Source: a virus
IMG/VR virus record: IMGVR_UViG_3300020334_000009
Location: 1 to 26,956 of that record
Length of the DNA: 26,956 bases
Strand: one strand, 5' to 3'
The translations under genes and the position numbers were made by a program. This document shows positions 14,432 through 21,247 of this stretch, in pieces. The notes below the pieces were generated by a model. The model was given only the letters and a program-made list of their open reading frames with translations. It had not been told where the DNA came from and did not search any database. Positions within the stretch are counted from its first letter, which is position 1, and each line of letters starts with the position of its first letter.

Positions 14432-15402
14432 TATACTGTTTCTGCCATTTTTAATGCAGTATCAAGTGCTTTCAACTTTAATCTTCTATTTCTACCATAC
14501 CAAGCAGAAGTAAGTCTTCCGTCAGTAGATTTACCTTGTAAGTGGTCAGTAGAAAAAGTTACTGCATTAAATGCCTGCCACCAAGTACCTCTTGCGAACT
14601 CGTTACCAGGCTGTTTTTCAATAACTTCAAATGCTTGTTTTGCATTTACTGTTGTTGGAACAGTTGGGTCTTTTACATCTTCATCTTTGATATTAGATGG
14701 ATAAACTGTATTAAGATACTCAACAAGTCTTTCAGTAGTATATCTTTTACTACCAAGGAACTCTGCCATGGTCTTATAGTTTTCCATTTTTTCTCTTGCA
14801 ATACCAAGTTGTTCTTTTACCATTTCTGGATTAAACTCTTTTCTATGATTTACTTTTACCATAGAATCACTATCGGTACTTAAAGATAATGTCAAAGTAT
14901 TATTACAAACAACACGAATAGGTGTCATTCTAATATCGATTGATTTACCAAACTGATGTGGATTTGAAAACAACATATAGTTTTCTACTTCATCACCTTT
15001 AAATAATTCAAACCCTTGTTTTACTTTTGCAAGAGCCCATACCATTTTTCCGTCCATTAAAGAACCAGCAGTATGCATCTCTAAATCACCAGACTCAACA
15101 TACTCTGCAAAAAAATCAAATGCTTCTTTGTTTTGCACTGGATTCCAGTTTTGTCCTACACTTGGTGCAAGAACTTTGTTATCAGAACTTCTAACTAATG
15201 CAAATGAACCAGTAGGTTGATATCCACCAGATTTATCTGGACTAATTGGTAAATTTACCAATGTTGGTACTTTTTCAACTGACCAATCAAGACCAGATTG
15301 TTTTAACATTTCATTTGTAGAAATGTCGTGTGGTACTTTTGTTCCAAGTCCGTGCCAAGGAACTTCACCAGCATAAGCTATAGTTTCAACTAATGCACTC
15401 AT
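14431..15402 (-). CDS. DUF932 family protein (phage/plasmid-like protein)
   Basis: A 323-residue protein of the DUF932 type. The N-terminus has the hallmark PWHGLGTKVP (15-24), followed by NEMLKQSGLDWSVEKVP (30-46) and the YQPTGSFALVRSSDNKVLAPSVGQNWNPVQN stretch (61-91). The DIRMTPIRVVCNNTLTLSL segment (155-173) and the GTWWQAFNAVTFSTDH segment (272-287) near the C-terminus are further family elements. The biochemical role of the family is unsettled; members are found in phages, plasmids and mobile elements. It has its own strong promoter (15453-15480) and a GGAG site 8 nt before the ATG, and is followed by the coupled orphan at 13469-14431. It belongs to the accessory part of the window. Confidence 0.92.
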   Translation of the reverse strand: MSALVETIAYAGEVPWHGLGTKVPHDISTNEMLKQSGLDWSVEKVPTLVNLPISPDKSGGYQPTGSFALVRSSDNKVLAPSVGQNWNPVQNKEAFDFFAEYVESGDLEMHTAGSLMDGKMVWALAKVKQGFELFKGDEVENYMLFSNPHQFGKSIDIRMTPIRVVCNNTLTLSLSTDSDSMVKVNHRKEFNPEMVKEQLGIAREKMENYKTMAEFLGSKRYTTERLVEYLNTVYPSNIKDEDVKDPTVPTTVNAKQAFEVIEKQPGNEFARGTWWQAFNAVTFSTDHLQGKSTDGRLTSAWYGRNRRLKLKALDTALKMAETV

Positions 15403-15452
15403 AATATATCTCCTTTTTTGTTTGTTATTATGTTATTTGTTATCATAACTAT

Positions 15453-15480
15453 AGTATACTTGTTTTTGAAACAATGTCAA
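15453..15480 (-). promoter_or_regulatory. Sigma70-like promoter for the DUF932 gene
   Basis: Minus strand: TTGACA (15480-15475), 16-nt spacer, TATACT (15458-15453). The leader of about 45 nt ends in GGAG before the ATG at 15402. Confidence 0.7.
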
Positions 15481-15546
15481 CCCTTTTTTGTATTTTTTTG
15501 ATATTTTATTTATGAATATACCTTATATTTTATATTCAAAATACTA

Positions 15547-15552
15547 TATAAT
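15547..15552 (+). promoter_or_regulatory. Possible plus-strand -10 box for the 22-residue ORF
   Basis: A perfect TATAAT on the plus strand, 25 nt before the ATG at 15578. No good -35 hexamer is visible at 16-18 nt upstream, and the region is AT-rich, so the call is tentative. Confidence 0.35.
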
Positions 15553-15577
15553 ATAGACCAAGCCATAGGAGATTCAT

Positions 15578-15646
15578 ATGAATTTATTTACAATATCAAT
15601 GTCAATTTTTACTATATTAATGAGTATAGGAATGGGAATCAATTAA
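15578..15646 (+). CDS. Hydrophobic 22-residue micropeptide, only plus-strand gene candidate
   Basis: A tiny ORF encoding MNLFTISMSIFTILMSIGMGIN, essentially one membrane-spanning segment with no charged residues. Evidence that it is real: AGGAG 6 nt before the ATG, a TATAAT 25 nt upstream, and a strong terminator hairpin starting just after the stop, so promoter, ribosome binding site, frame and terminator fit into about 130 nt. It reads opposite to every other gene in the window. Such peptides often act at the inner membrane (toxin-like, lysis-modulating or exclusion peptides), but no function can be assigned. Confidence 0.5.
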   Translation: MNLFTISMSIFTILMSIGMGIN

Positions 15647-15677
15647 AAAAAAAGGGAACACGAAGTTCCCTTTTTTT
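15645..15677. terminator. Bidirectional Rho-independent terminator
   Basis: GGGAAC (15654-15659), loop ACGAA, GTTCCC (15665-15670), with an A-run before and a 7-T run after. Because an A-run precedes the stem, the hairpin works on both strands. It ends the plus-strand micropeptide unit and the minus-strand envelope operon. Confidence 0.85.
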
Positions 15678-15747
15678 AGTCTAGTCCTACGACTCGTAAA
15701 ACTACTGGTAATATTAAATATCCACCTATTCCAATGGCTATCCACAT
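15676..15747 (-). CDS. 23-residue membrane micropeptide at the end of the envelope operon
   Basis: A short frame encoding a single hydrophobic segment (MWIAIGIGGYLILPVV followed by LRVVGLD). The ATG lies one base after the stop of the glycine-zipper gene, with GGAG 7 nt upstream, and the TAA abuts the bidirectional terminator. Position, ribosome binding site and membrane character suggest a real last gene of the envelope operon. It faces the plus-strand micropeptide gene across the terminator. Function unknown. Confidence 0.5.
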   Translation of the reverse strand: MWIAIGIGGYLILPVVLRVVGLD

Positions 15748-15748
15748 A

Positions 15749-16087
15749 TTATTTCTCCAATTTCACAACGACCCATTGTCCATTTTCTCTACACGCTAAT
15801 CCTTTTTTGTTATTTCCAGTAACAAACTTTTTACAACGAGCAGATTCTATTTCATGTAAATCGTCAGTTTTATCCATGTGTTCTCCGACTTCACCACCAA
15901 CTAACATACCTAAAAGTCCACCAGTTGCCAGCATATAAGGATTATCAACTTTCATTAACTGAGTTGACAACACTCCAAGAAAACCACCGACACCTTGACC
16001 AATATTTTTCTTTGACCAATCGTCAGCACTTACTTTGAATGTAAATAAAACATAAATGATAAATGTTACAAATGCAATTTTTATCAT
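15749..16087 (-). CDS. Secreted glycine-zipper protein, 17-kDa-antigen-like
   Basis: A 112-residue exported protein. The ATG at 16087 overlaps the lipoprotein stop as ATGA and gives a clean signal peptide (MIKIAFVTFIIYVLFTFKVSA, residues 1-21, cleavage expected after VSA); a start at 16099 would add four residues, two of them acidic. Residues 30-69 form a glycine-zipper-like pair of small-residue helices (GQGVGGFLGVL and TGGLLGMLVGGEVG). The C-terminus (CKKFVTGNNKKGLACRENGQWVVV) resembles the tail of 17-kDa surface-antigen/glycine-zipper outer-membrane proteins, with two cysteines at 85 and 99. It lacks a lipobox. Likely periplasmic or envelope-inserted during infection; role unknown. Confidence 0.82.
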   Translation of the reverse strand: MIKIAFVTFIIYVLFTFKVSADDWSKKNIGQGVGGFLGVLSTQLMKVDNPYMLATGGLLGMLVGGEVGEHMDKTDDLHEIESARCKKFVTGNNKKGLACRENGQWVVVKLEK

Positions 16088-16809
16088 TCTGTCATCCATT
16101 GGTCAGGCCCGATAGCAGGAACAGTATCAATATATCTTTCTTTGACACCTTGATTAATGTTATCTGCTAAATCGTCTAACTCTTTTTCAATGTTTGACAA
16201 TGATTGTATTTGTTCTTGGTCAAGAGATTTATCAACACTTCTTTCTAATTCTTTAAATGCGTTATTAGAACGAAGTTTTGCATAAACAGCTCTGTCTTTT
16301 CTCATACGATTCATAAGTATTTTTGTCGCTTCTTCATCAGAATATTCTAATAATACAAATGCACGATATTGAGTTCCAGAGGGAAACACATCCATTTCTT
16401 TAACTTTGTAACCAGCAACATCAACTGATGCGATTACATTTTTAGATACTCTCTCTAATTCATTTAGAACTTGAGAATCTAAATCAGTTGTTCCAGTTTT
16501 TGCAATAAATTGTTTGGTCATACTATCAAGTTTACCATTTATTCTATCTGCAAGAACTGTTTTGGCGTTCATAGTTGCAATATCAACAGACAGTTGTAAA
16601 TCTGGTGCGATTGCAGTTCCAGACGAATAAATCATTTTATCATCTTCTGGAAGTTCTTTATACCAACTCGGTATAACACTAGATGTACTTTCAACAGTTT
16701 GCATCTGTTGTTGTATTTCTGCTGTTTCTACCATAGGTTCAACATCAACTTGAGTTGCACAAGAACCTAGTGCGATGAGAGGTAAAATACCAAAGAGTTT
16801 ATTCTTCAT
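16084..16809 (-). CDS. LPP20-like lipoprotein
   Basis: A 241-residue lipoprotein. The N-terminus MKNKLFGILPLIALGSC has a lipobox (LGSC, 14-17) with C17 as the lipidated cysteine. The mature part has the LPP20-type layout: PSWYKELPEDDKMIYSSGTA (48-67), a helix rich in A and N (QLSVDIATMNAKTVLADRI, 72-90), then strands and a YRAFVLLEYS segment (about 147-156). The C-terminal third is charged and coiled-coil-like. LPP20-domain lipoproteins are bacterial envelope components, including flagellar-associated FlgP-like proteins; why a phage encodes one is unclear. Its first bases overlap the entericidin-like gene by 11 nt, so the operon is tightly coupled. Confidence 0.85.
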   Translation of the reverse strand: MKNKLFGILPLIALGSCATQVDVEPMVETAEIQQQMQTVESTSSVIPSWYKELPEDDKMIYSSGTAIAPDLQLSVDIATMNAKTVLADRINGKLDSMTKQFIAKTGTTDLDSQVLNELERVSKNVIASVDVAGYKVKEMDVFPSGTQYRAFVLLEYSDEEATKILMNRMRKDRAVYAKLRSNNAFKELERSVDKSLDQEQIQSLSNIEKELDDLADNINQGVKERYIDTVPAIGPDQWMTE

Positions 16810-16984
16810 AATTAATCACCTCCTCTTCATCTGAACTTTGTAGTTTATCTTTTGACCAATCAGATACATCTTTTATATCTTGACCGAATCCAGAAACAGT
16901 ACCACAAGACTGTGTAAATATAAGTAGAGCAGCAACTCCACATAAAATTAAAACATTAGTTATAATGCCTTTAGTTTTATTCAT
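16799..16984 (-). CDS. Small entericidin-like lipoprotein
   Basis: A 61-residue protein with a hydrophobic leader (residues 7-24) ending in TQSC, C27 being the candidate lipidated cysteine; the lipobox is imperfect (T and Q at -3 and -2). The following CGTVSGFGQDIKDVSDW (27-43) resembles the C-N-T-V-x-G-x-G-x-D-I core of entericidin A/B lipoproteins, small cell-envelope peptides linked to bacteriolysis control. The acidic tail (SSDEEEVINYEE) is not typical of entericidins. AGGTGA lies 6 nt before the ATG. A promoter-like TTGACA-17-TAGAAT occurs at 17058-17086 inside the preceding gene and could drive this gene separately. The similarity is short, so the family call is tentative. Confidence 0.72.
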   Translation of the reverse strand: MNKTKGIITNVLILCGVAALLIFTQSCGTVSGFGQDIKDVSDWSKDKLQSSDEEEVINYEE

Positions 16985-16987
16985 ATA

Positions 16988-17482
16988 TCACCTATTACAT
17001 TGTTTAAGTTTAACTTCTTGTAATCCCAACCCTGGCATTACAACATTAAGTGTTTCTATTCTACACTCAATTCTTTGATTTGTCAAGTCCCTAACTTGAC
17101 AGTTTAAATTCTTGGTTGATTCTAATGTTTCTGGAACAAACTCTTGTAACAATCTTTCTTTTGCACGATTAACTGCATTTTGACAAGCTTGGTTTTCTGA
17201 CATATCTGGTGTGAATATATAATCCTCTGAAGTCATATACCATTTACCTTGTACTTTTGCTTTGATTACCACTTTACATTTTTTTGTTTCTTTAAAATAT
17301 TCTGTTACTGTTTTATCTTTTACCTCTAGTGATTCTATTGTTCCTTGCATTGTAGATGTAGTTTGATTATCATATTCACAAGATTTTGCATCTACATTAT
17401 ATGCAACAAACAAACCAAAAAGAAAAATAAATATTGTTGTTAATACTATAAATCTTATAAACCAATCGTCATTATTATTCAT
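16988..17482 (-). CDS. Exported cysteine-containing protein of unknown function
   Basis: A 164-residue protein with an N-terminal hydrophobic segment (11-28) and a possible cleavage site after VDA (30-32). The mature part has six cysteines (C35, C69, C100, C128, C140, C162), an even number compatible with three periplasmic disulfides. The middle includes a helix (ENQACQNAVNRAKERLLQEF, 96-115) like those of LPP20-associated envelope proteins, flanked by beta strands. No enzyme motif is visible. It overlaps the methyltransferase stop by 8 nt and lies 3 nt before the entericidin-like gene, heading the envelope cassette. Confidence 0.82.
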   Translation of the reverse strand: MNNNDDWFIRFIVLTTIFIFLFGLFVAYNVDAKSCEYDNQTTSTMQGTIESLEVKDKTVTEYFKETKKCKVVIKAKVQGKWYMTSEDYIFTPDMSENQACQNAVNRAKERLLQEFVPETLESTKNLNCQVRDLTNQRIECRIETLNVVMPGLGLQEVKLKQCNR

Positions 17483-18797
17483 AAAACCCCTCTAATGTTG
17501 ATTTAGTATCTACTGATTCTATTCTTGCACTCGCAATGTTAAAATATTGTTCTTCTTTTTCTATACCTACAAATTCAAAATTCTCTTCTTTTGCAGCCAT
17601 ACCAGTTGAACCACTACCCATAAATGGGTCTAATACTGTACCACCTTTTGGTGTTATTAATCTACATAAGTATTTCATTAACTTAATAGGTTTCACTGTT
17701 GGGTGTGTATTTTTACTTGGTGCTTTTTCACTACCAAATTTACCAGATGCAGAATTAACATCATCTTTATAATTACCAATACCACCACCTCCACCTTGTG
17801 TTTGTTTTATTGGAAAATTATCTAATCCTTGATTTCTTTCTGCCTTTGATGTTTTTGCACAATAGAAATATCGTGATGCAGAACCCTCATCTCCATATGC
17901 AGGCATCAAACCACTATCTACATTGTTATGTTTGTTCCAACCAGAACTTTGACCAAATTCAGTTCCTGCTTTTCTTTCTCTTGAAACATTACTACTTTTT
18001 GTATTTGGAAATATATCTTTTACGACATCACTTCCATCGTGCATAACATTTGATGGAAATCTACCTCTAGGGTCTGCATCTGCATATTCACTACCCTCTG
18101 CTTTCATACCAGAGTTATTATTTGTCCATACACCATTTTCATCTCTTGACTTACGAACAACCTTTTTTCTTTCTACATTTTCTGTATTACCCTCAACTCT
18201 ACATTCATCTATATTAATACCACCAGTTCTATGTTTTAATACATTATCTACAACTGATTTTTCTGATAAAGGTTTTCTTGCAAGAACTAAAGGTTCGTGT
18301 GCTGGTTTAAGTGCAGTACCCCAACCCTCCCATTCAGAATTACCTTTTGTGTAAATATGATTTCCAGTTGTATTATTAGAGTTCCAACCATTACCATCAT
18401 CAAATGGTTTTACATTACGAGTTCTTTCCCCTACTGCAACTCTCTCGTTACCTAGTTTTTTATCTAATGTCTTACCAATATTCATACTCTTTGGAAACCC
18501 AGAACCATATAACCACATTACTTGGTCACGAATCTCAAAACCAGCATCTTCTATTGCAACTGCCATTCTATGATATGTCCTACTTCCAGAAAATGCAAGT
18601 AAATGTCCACCAGGCTTTAATACCTTAAAACATAGTTCCCAAGTTTCTTTTTGAAATGCAATACCAGTAGAATCCCAACTTCTTCCCATAAAACCTAATT
18701 CATAGGGTGGGTCTGTAACGATAGAATCAACGAAGACCTCATCTTCTATCATCATTTTTAATACTTCTAAACAATTTCCGTTATGTAATCTCATCAT
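17475..18797 (-). CDS. DNA methyltransferase, N4-cytosine/N6-adenine type (DPPY)
   Basis: A 440-residue beta-class-like DNA methyltransferase. Catalytic motif IV TDPPYELGF lies near the N-terminus (28-36), and the SAM-binding FxGxG motif DPFMGSGSTG near the C-terminus (390-399), i.e. the IV-before-I order of N6-adenine or N4-cytosine enzymes. THPTVKPIKLMKYL (364-377) just before it is the usual motif X. Between them is a long segment (about 115-345) rich in Gly, Asn and Ser that probably carries the target-recognition domain, with conserved-looking RFPSNVMHDGSD and YFYCAKTSKAERNQGL elements. No restriction endonuclease is adjacent, so it is an orphan methyltransferase, probably protecting phage DNA or regulating. 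It overlaps gp46 by 4 nt (ATGA). Confidence 0.94.
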   Translation of the reverse strand: MMRLHNGNCLEVLKMMIEDEVFVDSIVTDPPYELGFMGRSWDSTGIAFQKETWELCFKVLKPGGHLLAFSGSRTYHRMAVAIEDAGFEIRDQVMWLYGSGFPKSMNIGKTLDKKLGNERVAVGERTRNVKPFDDGNGWNSNNTTGNHIYTKGNSEWEGWGTALKPAHEPLVLARKPLSEKSVVDNVLKHRTGGINIDECRVEGNTENVERKKVVRKSRDENGVWTNNNSGMKAEGSEYADADPRGRFPSNVMHDGSDVVKDIFPNTKSSNVSRERKAGTEFGQSSGWNKHNNVDSGLMPAYGDEGSASRYFYCAKTSKAERNQGLDNFPIKQTQGGGGGIGNYKDDVNSASGKFGSEKAPSKNTHPTVKPIKLMKYLCRLITPKGGTVLDPFMGSGSTGMAAKEENFEFVGIEKEEQYFNIASARIESVDTKSTLEGFYE

Positions 18798-20500
18798 AAT
18801 AATTTACTAAAGTTTCTTTGTTTTTCAAACTTTATTACACTTCTAAACTTATCAAACATTGTATCTCCCTTATGACTTATGACAAATACATTTTGGTCAG
18901 CAAAAGTGTTCAATATCTTTAAGAAATCATCAGTACCAGTAGTATCTAAACTACTATCAAAGATTTCATCTAGTATTAGTAAATTAGTGTTGGTTGAGTT
19001 TTTCATCTTTGCAACAGCTCTCCAAGTAAAGAGAAGTGCAAGATCAATCCTCATTTTTTCACCTTCACTAAAAGACGAATAACTAAACTCATCTCTGTGT
19101 CTGGACTTAATAGTTTCATTAAAATTATTGTCCAGTGTAAAGTTAACATAGAAATCCATACTTGTCAAGTATCCGTTTATTAATTTATTCATGATAGGTA
19201 GATACTTGTTGATTATCTTTGTTTTGATACCAGTGTCCATTAATAGATTTCTTGCAACATCTACATAAAATTTATCTTCTCTTAACTTAGTGATTTGTTC
19301 CTCTTGTATTTTACATCTCTCTGATAATCTAGTTAGTTTTGCTTTATCTTCTTCTGACACTTCACCTTTTTTATAATTAGAAATATCTTTTTCAGTTGAC
19401 ATAATTAATTTTTGCATATGTGTAATTGATGCACAAGACTTTGCAATCTCAACTTCTTTTTCTCTTATTTGTTTTAGTAACAACTCTACATCATTTAAAA
19501 TATTTTCTTTTGATTTAAGTTCTACTTTTAATTTTTCTATACCACTATGAAGTTCTTTTATTCTGTTATGTTTTTCCTCTATCTTTTTTTTCTTTAGTTC
19601 TGACTCAATGTCTTGAGTACAAACTGGACAAGTTTCATTTTCTTCAAAAAACTTTTTCTGTCTTTCATTTTCATCTATACGATTAGAAAGTTTAGCTTCC
19701 ATTTTATGATATTCACGAATACTATTTTTTATCTCTTGTTTATTAGAAACTTTAGGTTGAAGTATTTTAACTTCTTCATTAAGTGCATCTACTCTTTTAC
19801 TCTCTTCTAGTTTTACAGATTTAGTTTCATTTACTAAAGATACTTTTTCTTCTATAAGTTTTACTTTATTCTTTTTTATATCCTCAATATATTTTGATTG
19901 TAAATCTATTTTTTCTTTTGTAATTCTAAATTCGTATTCTATAGATTTTAATTCCTCTGAAACTTCTTTTACTTTATGTTTCAATAAAAAGTTCATCAAA
20001 GAAAATATCTTAATATCTAAAATATCCTCTACCACTTCTCTTCTATCTTTACTTCGTAGTTGCATAAAGGGAACAAATGTAGATGAACCCAAGATTACAA
20101 CTTGAGTAAATGAACGATAATTTAATTTAAGGATTTGTTGTTCTAATATCTTTTGTGTATCTAATGCATTTGCATCTTGATTCATCATACGACCATTACA
20201 ATATATTTCAAATATTGTTGGTTTCATTCCACGAATAACTTTGAAATGATTCTTTTGTATTATAAATTCTATTTCAACAACTGTACTACCCATATTGATA
20301 GAGTTAATTAGTTGTCCCTTACTGATTTGTCTGAATGGTTTATTGAACAAAACAAAACATAATGCATCAAGAACAGTTGACTTACCAGAGCCATTCTCAC
20401 CTACTATTAATGTTGTTGGATTTCTATCTAACTCAACCTCTAAAAAGTAATTACCAGTAGATAGAAAGTTTTTCCATCGTACTTTTTTAAAAGTTATCAA
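18794..20500 (-). CDS. 46: Recombination endonuclease ATPase subunit, gp46 (Rad50/SbcC-like)
   Basis: A 568-residue SMC-like ATPase, close to T4 gp46 (560). Walker A is GENGSGKS (34-41), followed by long heptad-rich coiled-coil arms (about 175-285 and 305-400) around a zinc-hook CPVC (291-294). The C-terminal ATPase half has the ABC signature FSEGEK (477-482), Walker B LLILDE (507-512), the D-loop IFDSSLD and the H-loop SH (542-543). With gp47 it resects DNA ends and supports recombination-dependent replication and host DNA breakdown. Its start overlaps the small upstream gene by 14 nt. Unlike in T4, gp47 is separated from it by pstS and two unknown genes. Confidence 0.97.
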   Translation of the reverse strand: MITFKKVRWKNFLSTGNYFLEVELDRNPTTLIVGENGSGKSTVLDALCFVLFNKPFRQISKGQLINSINMGSTVVEIEFIIQKNHFKVIRGMKPTIFEIYCNGRMMNQDANALDTQKILEQQILKLNYRSFTQVVILGSSTFVPFMQLRSKDRREVVEDILDIKIFSLMNFLLKHKVKEVSEELKSIEYEFRITKEKIDLQSKYIEDIKKNKVKLIEEKVSLVNETKSVKLEESKRVDALNEEVKILQPKVSNKQEIKNSIREYHKMEAKLSNRIDENERQKKFFEENETCPVCTQDIESELKKKKIEEKHNRIKELHSGIEKLKVELKSKENILNDVELLLKQIREKEVEIAKSCASITHMQKLIMSTEKDISNYKKGEVSEEDKAKLTRLSERCKIQEEQITKLREDKFYVDVARNLLMDTGIKTKIINKYLPIMNKLINGYLTSMDFYVNFTLDNNFNETIKSRHRDEFSYSSFSEGEKMRIDLALLFTWRAVAKMKNSTNTNLLILDEIFDSSLDTTGTDDFLKILNTFADQNVFVISHKGDTMFDKFRSVIKFEKQRNFSKLL

Positions 20501-20720
20501 TCTTTATGTCACTTTCAGTTTCAATAACAACTCTTGCACCACAAGGTAGAATTGGTTTATCATTACCACCATAATACATTTTAGAAGGCCCTAGTATCTC
20601 CACACTATGACAGTATGTATTTTTCTTACCTTCTTTGATTGTAATAACTGGTTCGTTAGTTCCGTGTTTTTTGTTTGCACGAATCTTATGTTGATTTACA
20701 TGAATATATTTTTTAGTCAT
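20487..20720 (-). CDS. Small hypothetical protein preceding gp46
   Basis: A 77-residue basic protein with beta-rich character: MTKKYIHVNQHKIRANKK (1-18), a short strand run ending in TYCHSVEILGPSKMYYGG (35-52), and PCGARVVIETES (59-70). No domain is recognised and there is no signal peptide. It is the first gene after the consensus promoter at 20729-20756 and overlaps gp46 by 14 nt, so it is co-expressed with the recombination ATPase. AGGA lies 4 nt before the ATG, although the predicted transcript would begin almost at that point. Confidence 0.78.
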   Translation of the reverse strand: MTKKYIHVNQHKIRANKKHGTNEPVITIKEGKKNTYCHSVEILGPSKMYYGGNDKPILPCGARVVIETESDIKIDNF

Positions 20721-20728
20721 AAATTCCT

Positions 20729-20756
20729 ATTATATCATATTTTTTTTATTTGTCAA
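20729..20756 (-). promoter_or_regulatory. Consensus sigma70 promoter for the gp46 operon
   Basis: Minus strand: TTGACA (20756-20751), 16-nt spacer, TATAAT (20734-20729) with TGA extension. Only 8 nt separate the -10 from the ATG at 20720, so the leader would be a base or two. The -35 overlaps the stop of the upstream gene. Confidence 0.72.
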
Positions 20757-21247
20757 TCTTCTTTACAGAGACCCATAATCAAACCTAAAAACATTTTGCC
20801 TGGTGGTGCAATAATTCTGATACCAGCATTTTCAGGCATTACTATAAAACTTCCCTCTTTTAATGGTAGTTTAAATATACCTTTCTCACCAGTTTGTATG
20901 TCTAAGTCAATACAGTCTGGTGTACAACAAGGTACATATAACATTCTATGATGTGATGGAACATCTGTTGCTTTATTGAAATCAGCTTGAACTACATAAT
21001 ATTTACCAAATCCAACATCTTCTAATAACTTCATTAGTTTATCAAATAGTGGTTGCATCCAATCGTGTTCAGTTACATCTGCAAACCTTTTATCTTCTGT
21101 AAAAACATCTTTTGCAACATCAAGAAAATTCTCGTGAAAGGATAACGCTTGACTATGCAAAAGAGTTTTATCATTCTTATTACGATTTTCACCTATCCAA
21201 ATAGAACCTTTTGGATGTACATCTTTTATTTCACTAAATTTAATCAT
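20753..21247 (-). CDS. Hypothetical 164-residue protein after pstS
   Basis: No recognised family. The C-terminal third (KGIFKLPLKEGSFIVMPENAGIRIIAPPGKMFLGLIMGL, 122-160) reads as a run of short beta strands with Gly/Pro turns, reminiscent of a cupin-like barrel, but no metal-binding His pair is placed convincingly. A CC-x-x-x-C cluster lies at YVPCCTPDC (109-117). The N-terminal half is alpha/beta with aromatic residues. It overlaps the end of pstS by 8 nt, suggesting translational coupling and possibly a related role, for instance in nutrient stress, but this is only positional inference. No signal peptide. Confidence 0.8.
   Translation of the reverse strand: MIKFSEIKDVHPKGSIWIGENRNKNDKTLLHSQALSFHENFLDVAKDVFTEDKRFADVTEHDWMQPLFDKLMKLLEDVGFGKYYVVQADFNKATDVPSHHRMLYVPCCTPDCIDLDIQTGEKGIFKLPLKEGSFIVMPENAGIRIIAPPGKMFLGLIMGLCKED

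Noticed and set aside
14542-14883. Plus-strand open frame opposite DUF932
   Set aside because: Low-complexity Phe/Cys/Ile-rich translation, no ribosome binding site, and the opposite strand carries a recognised family.
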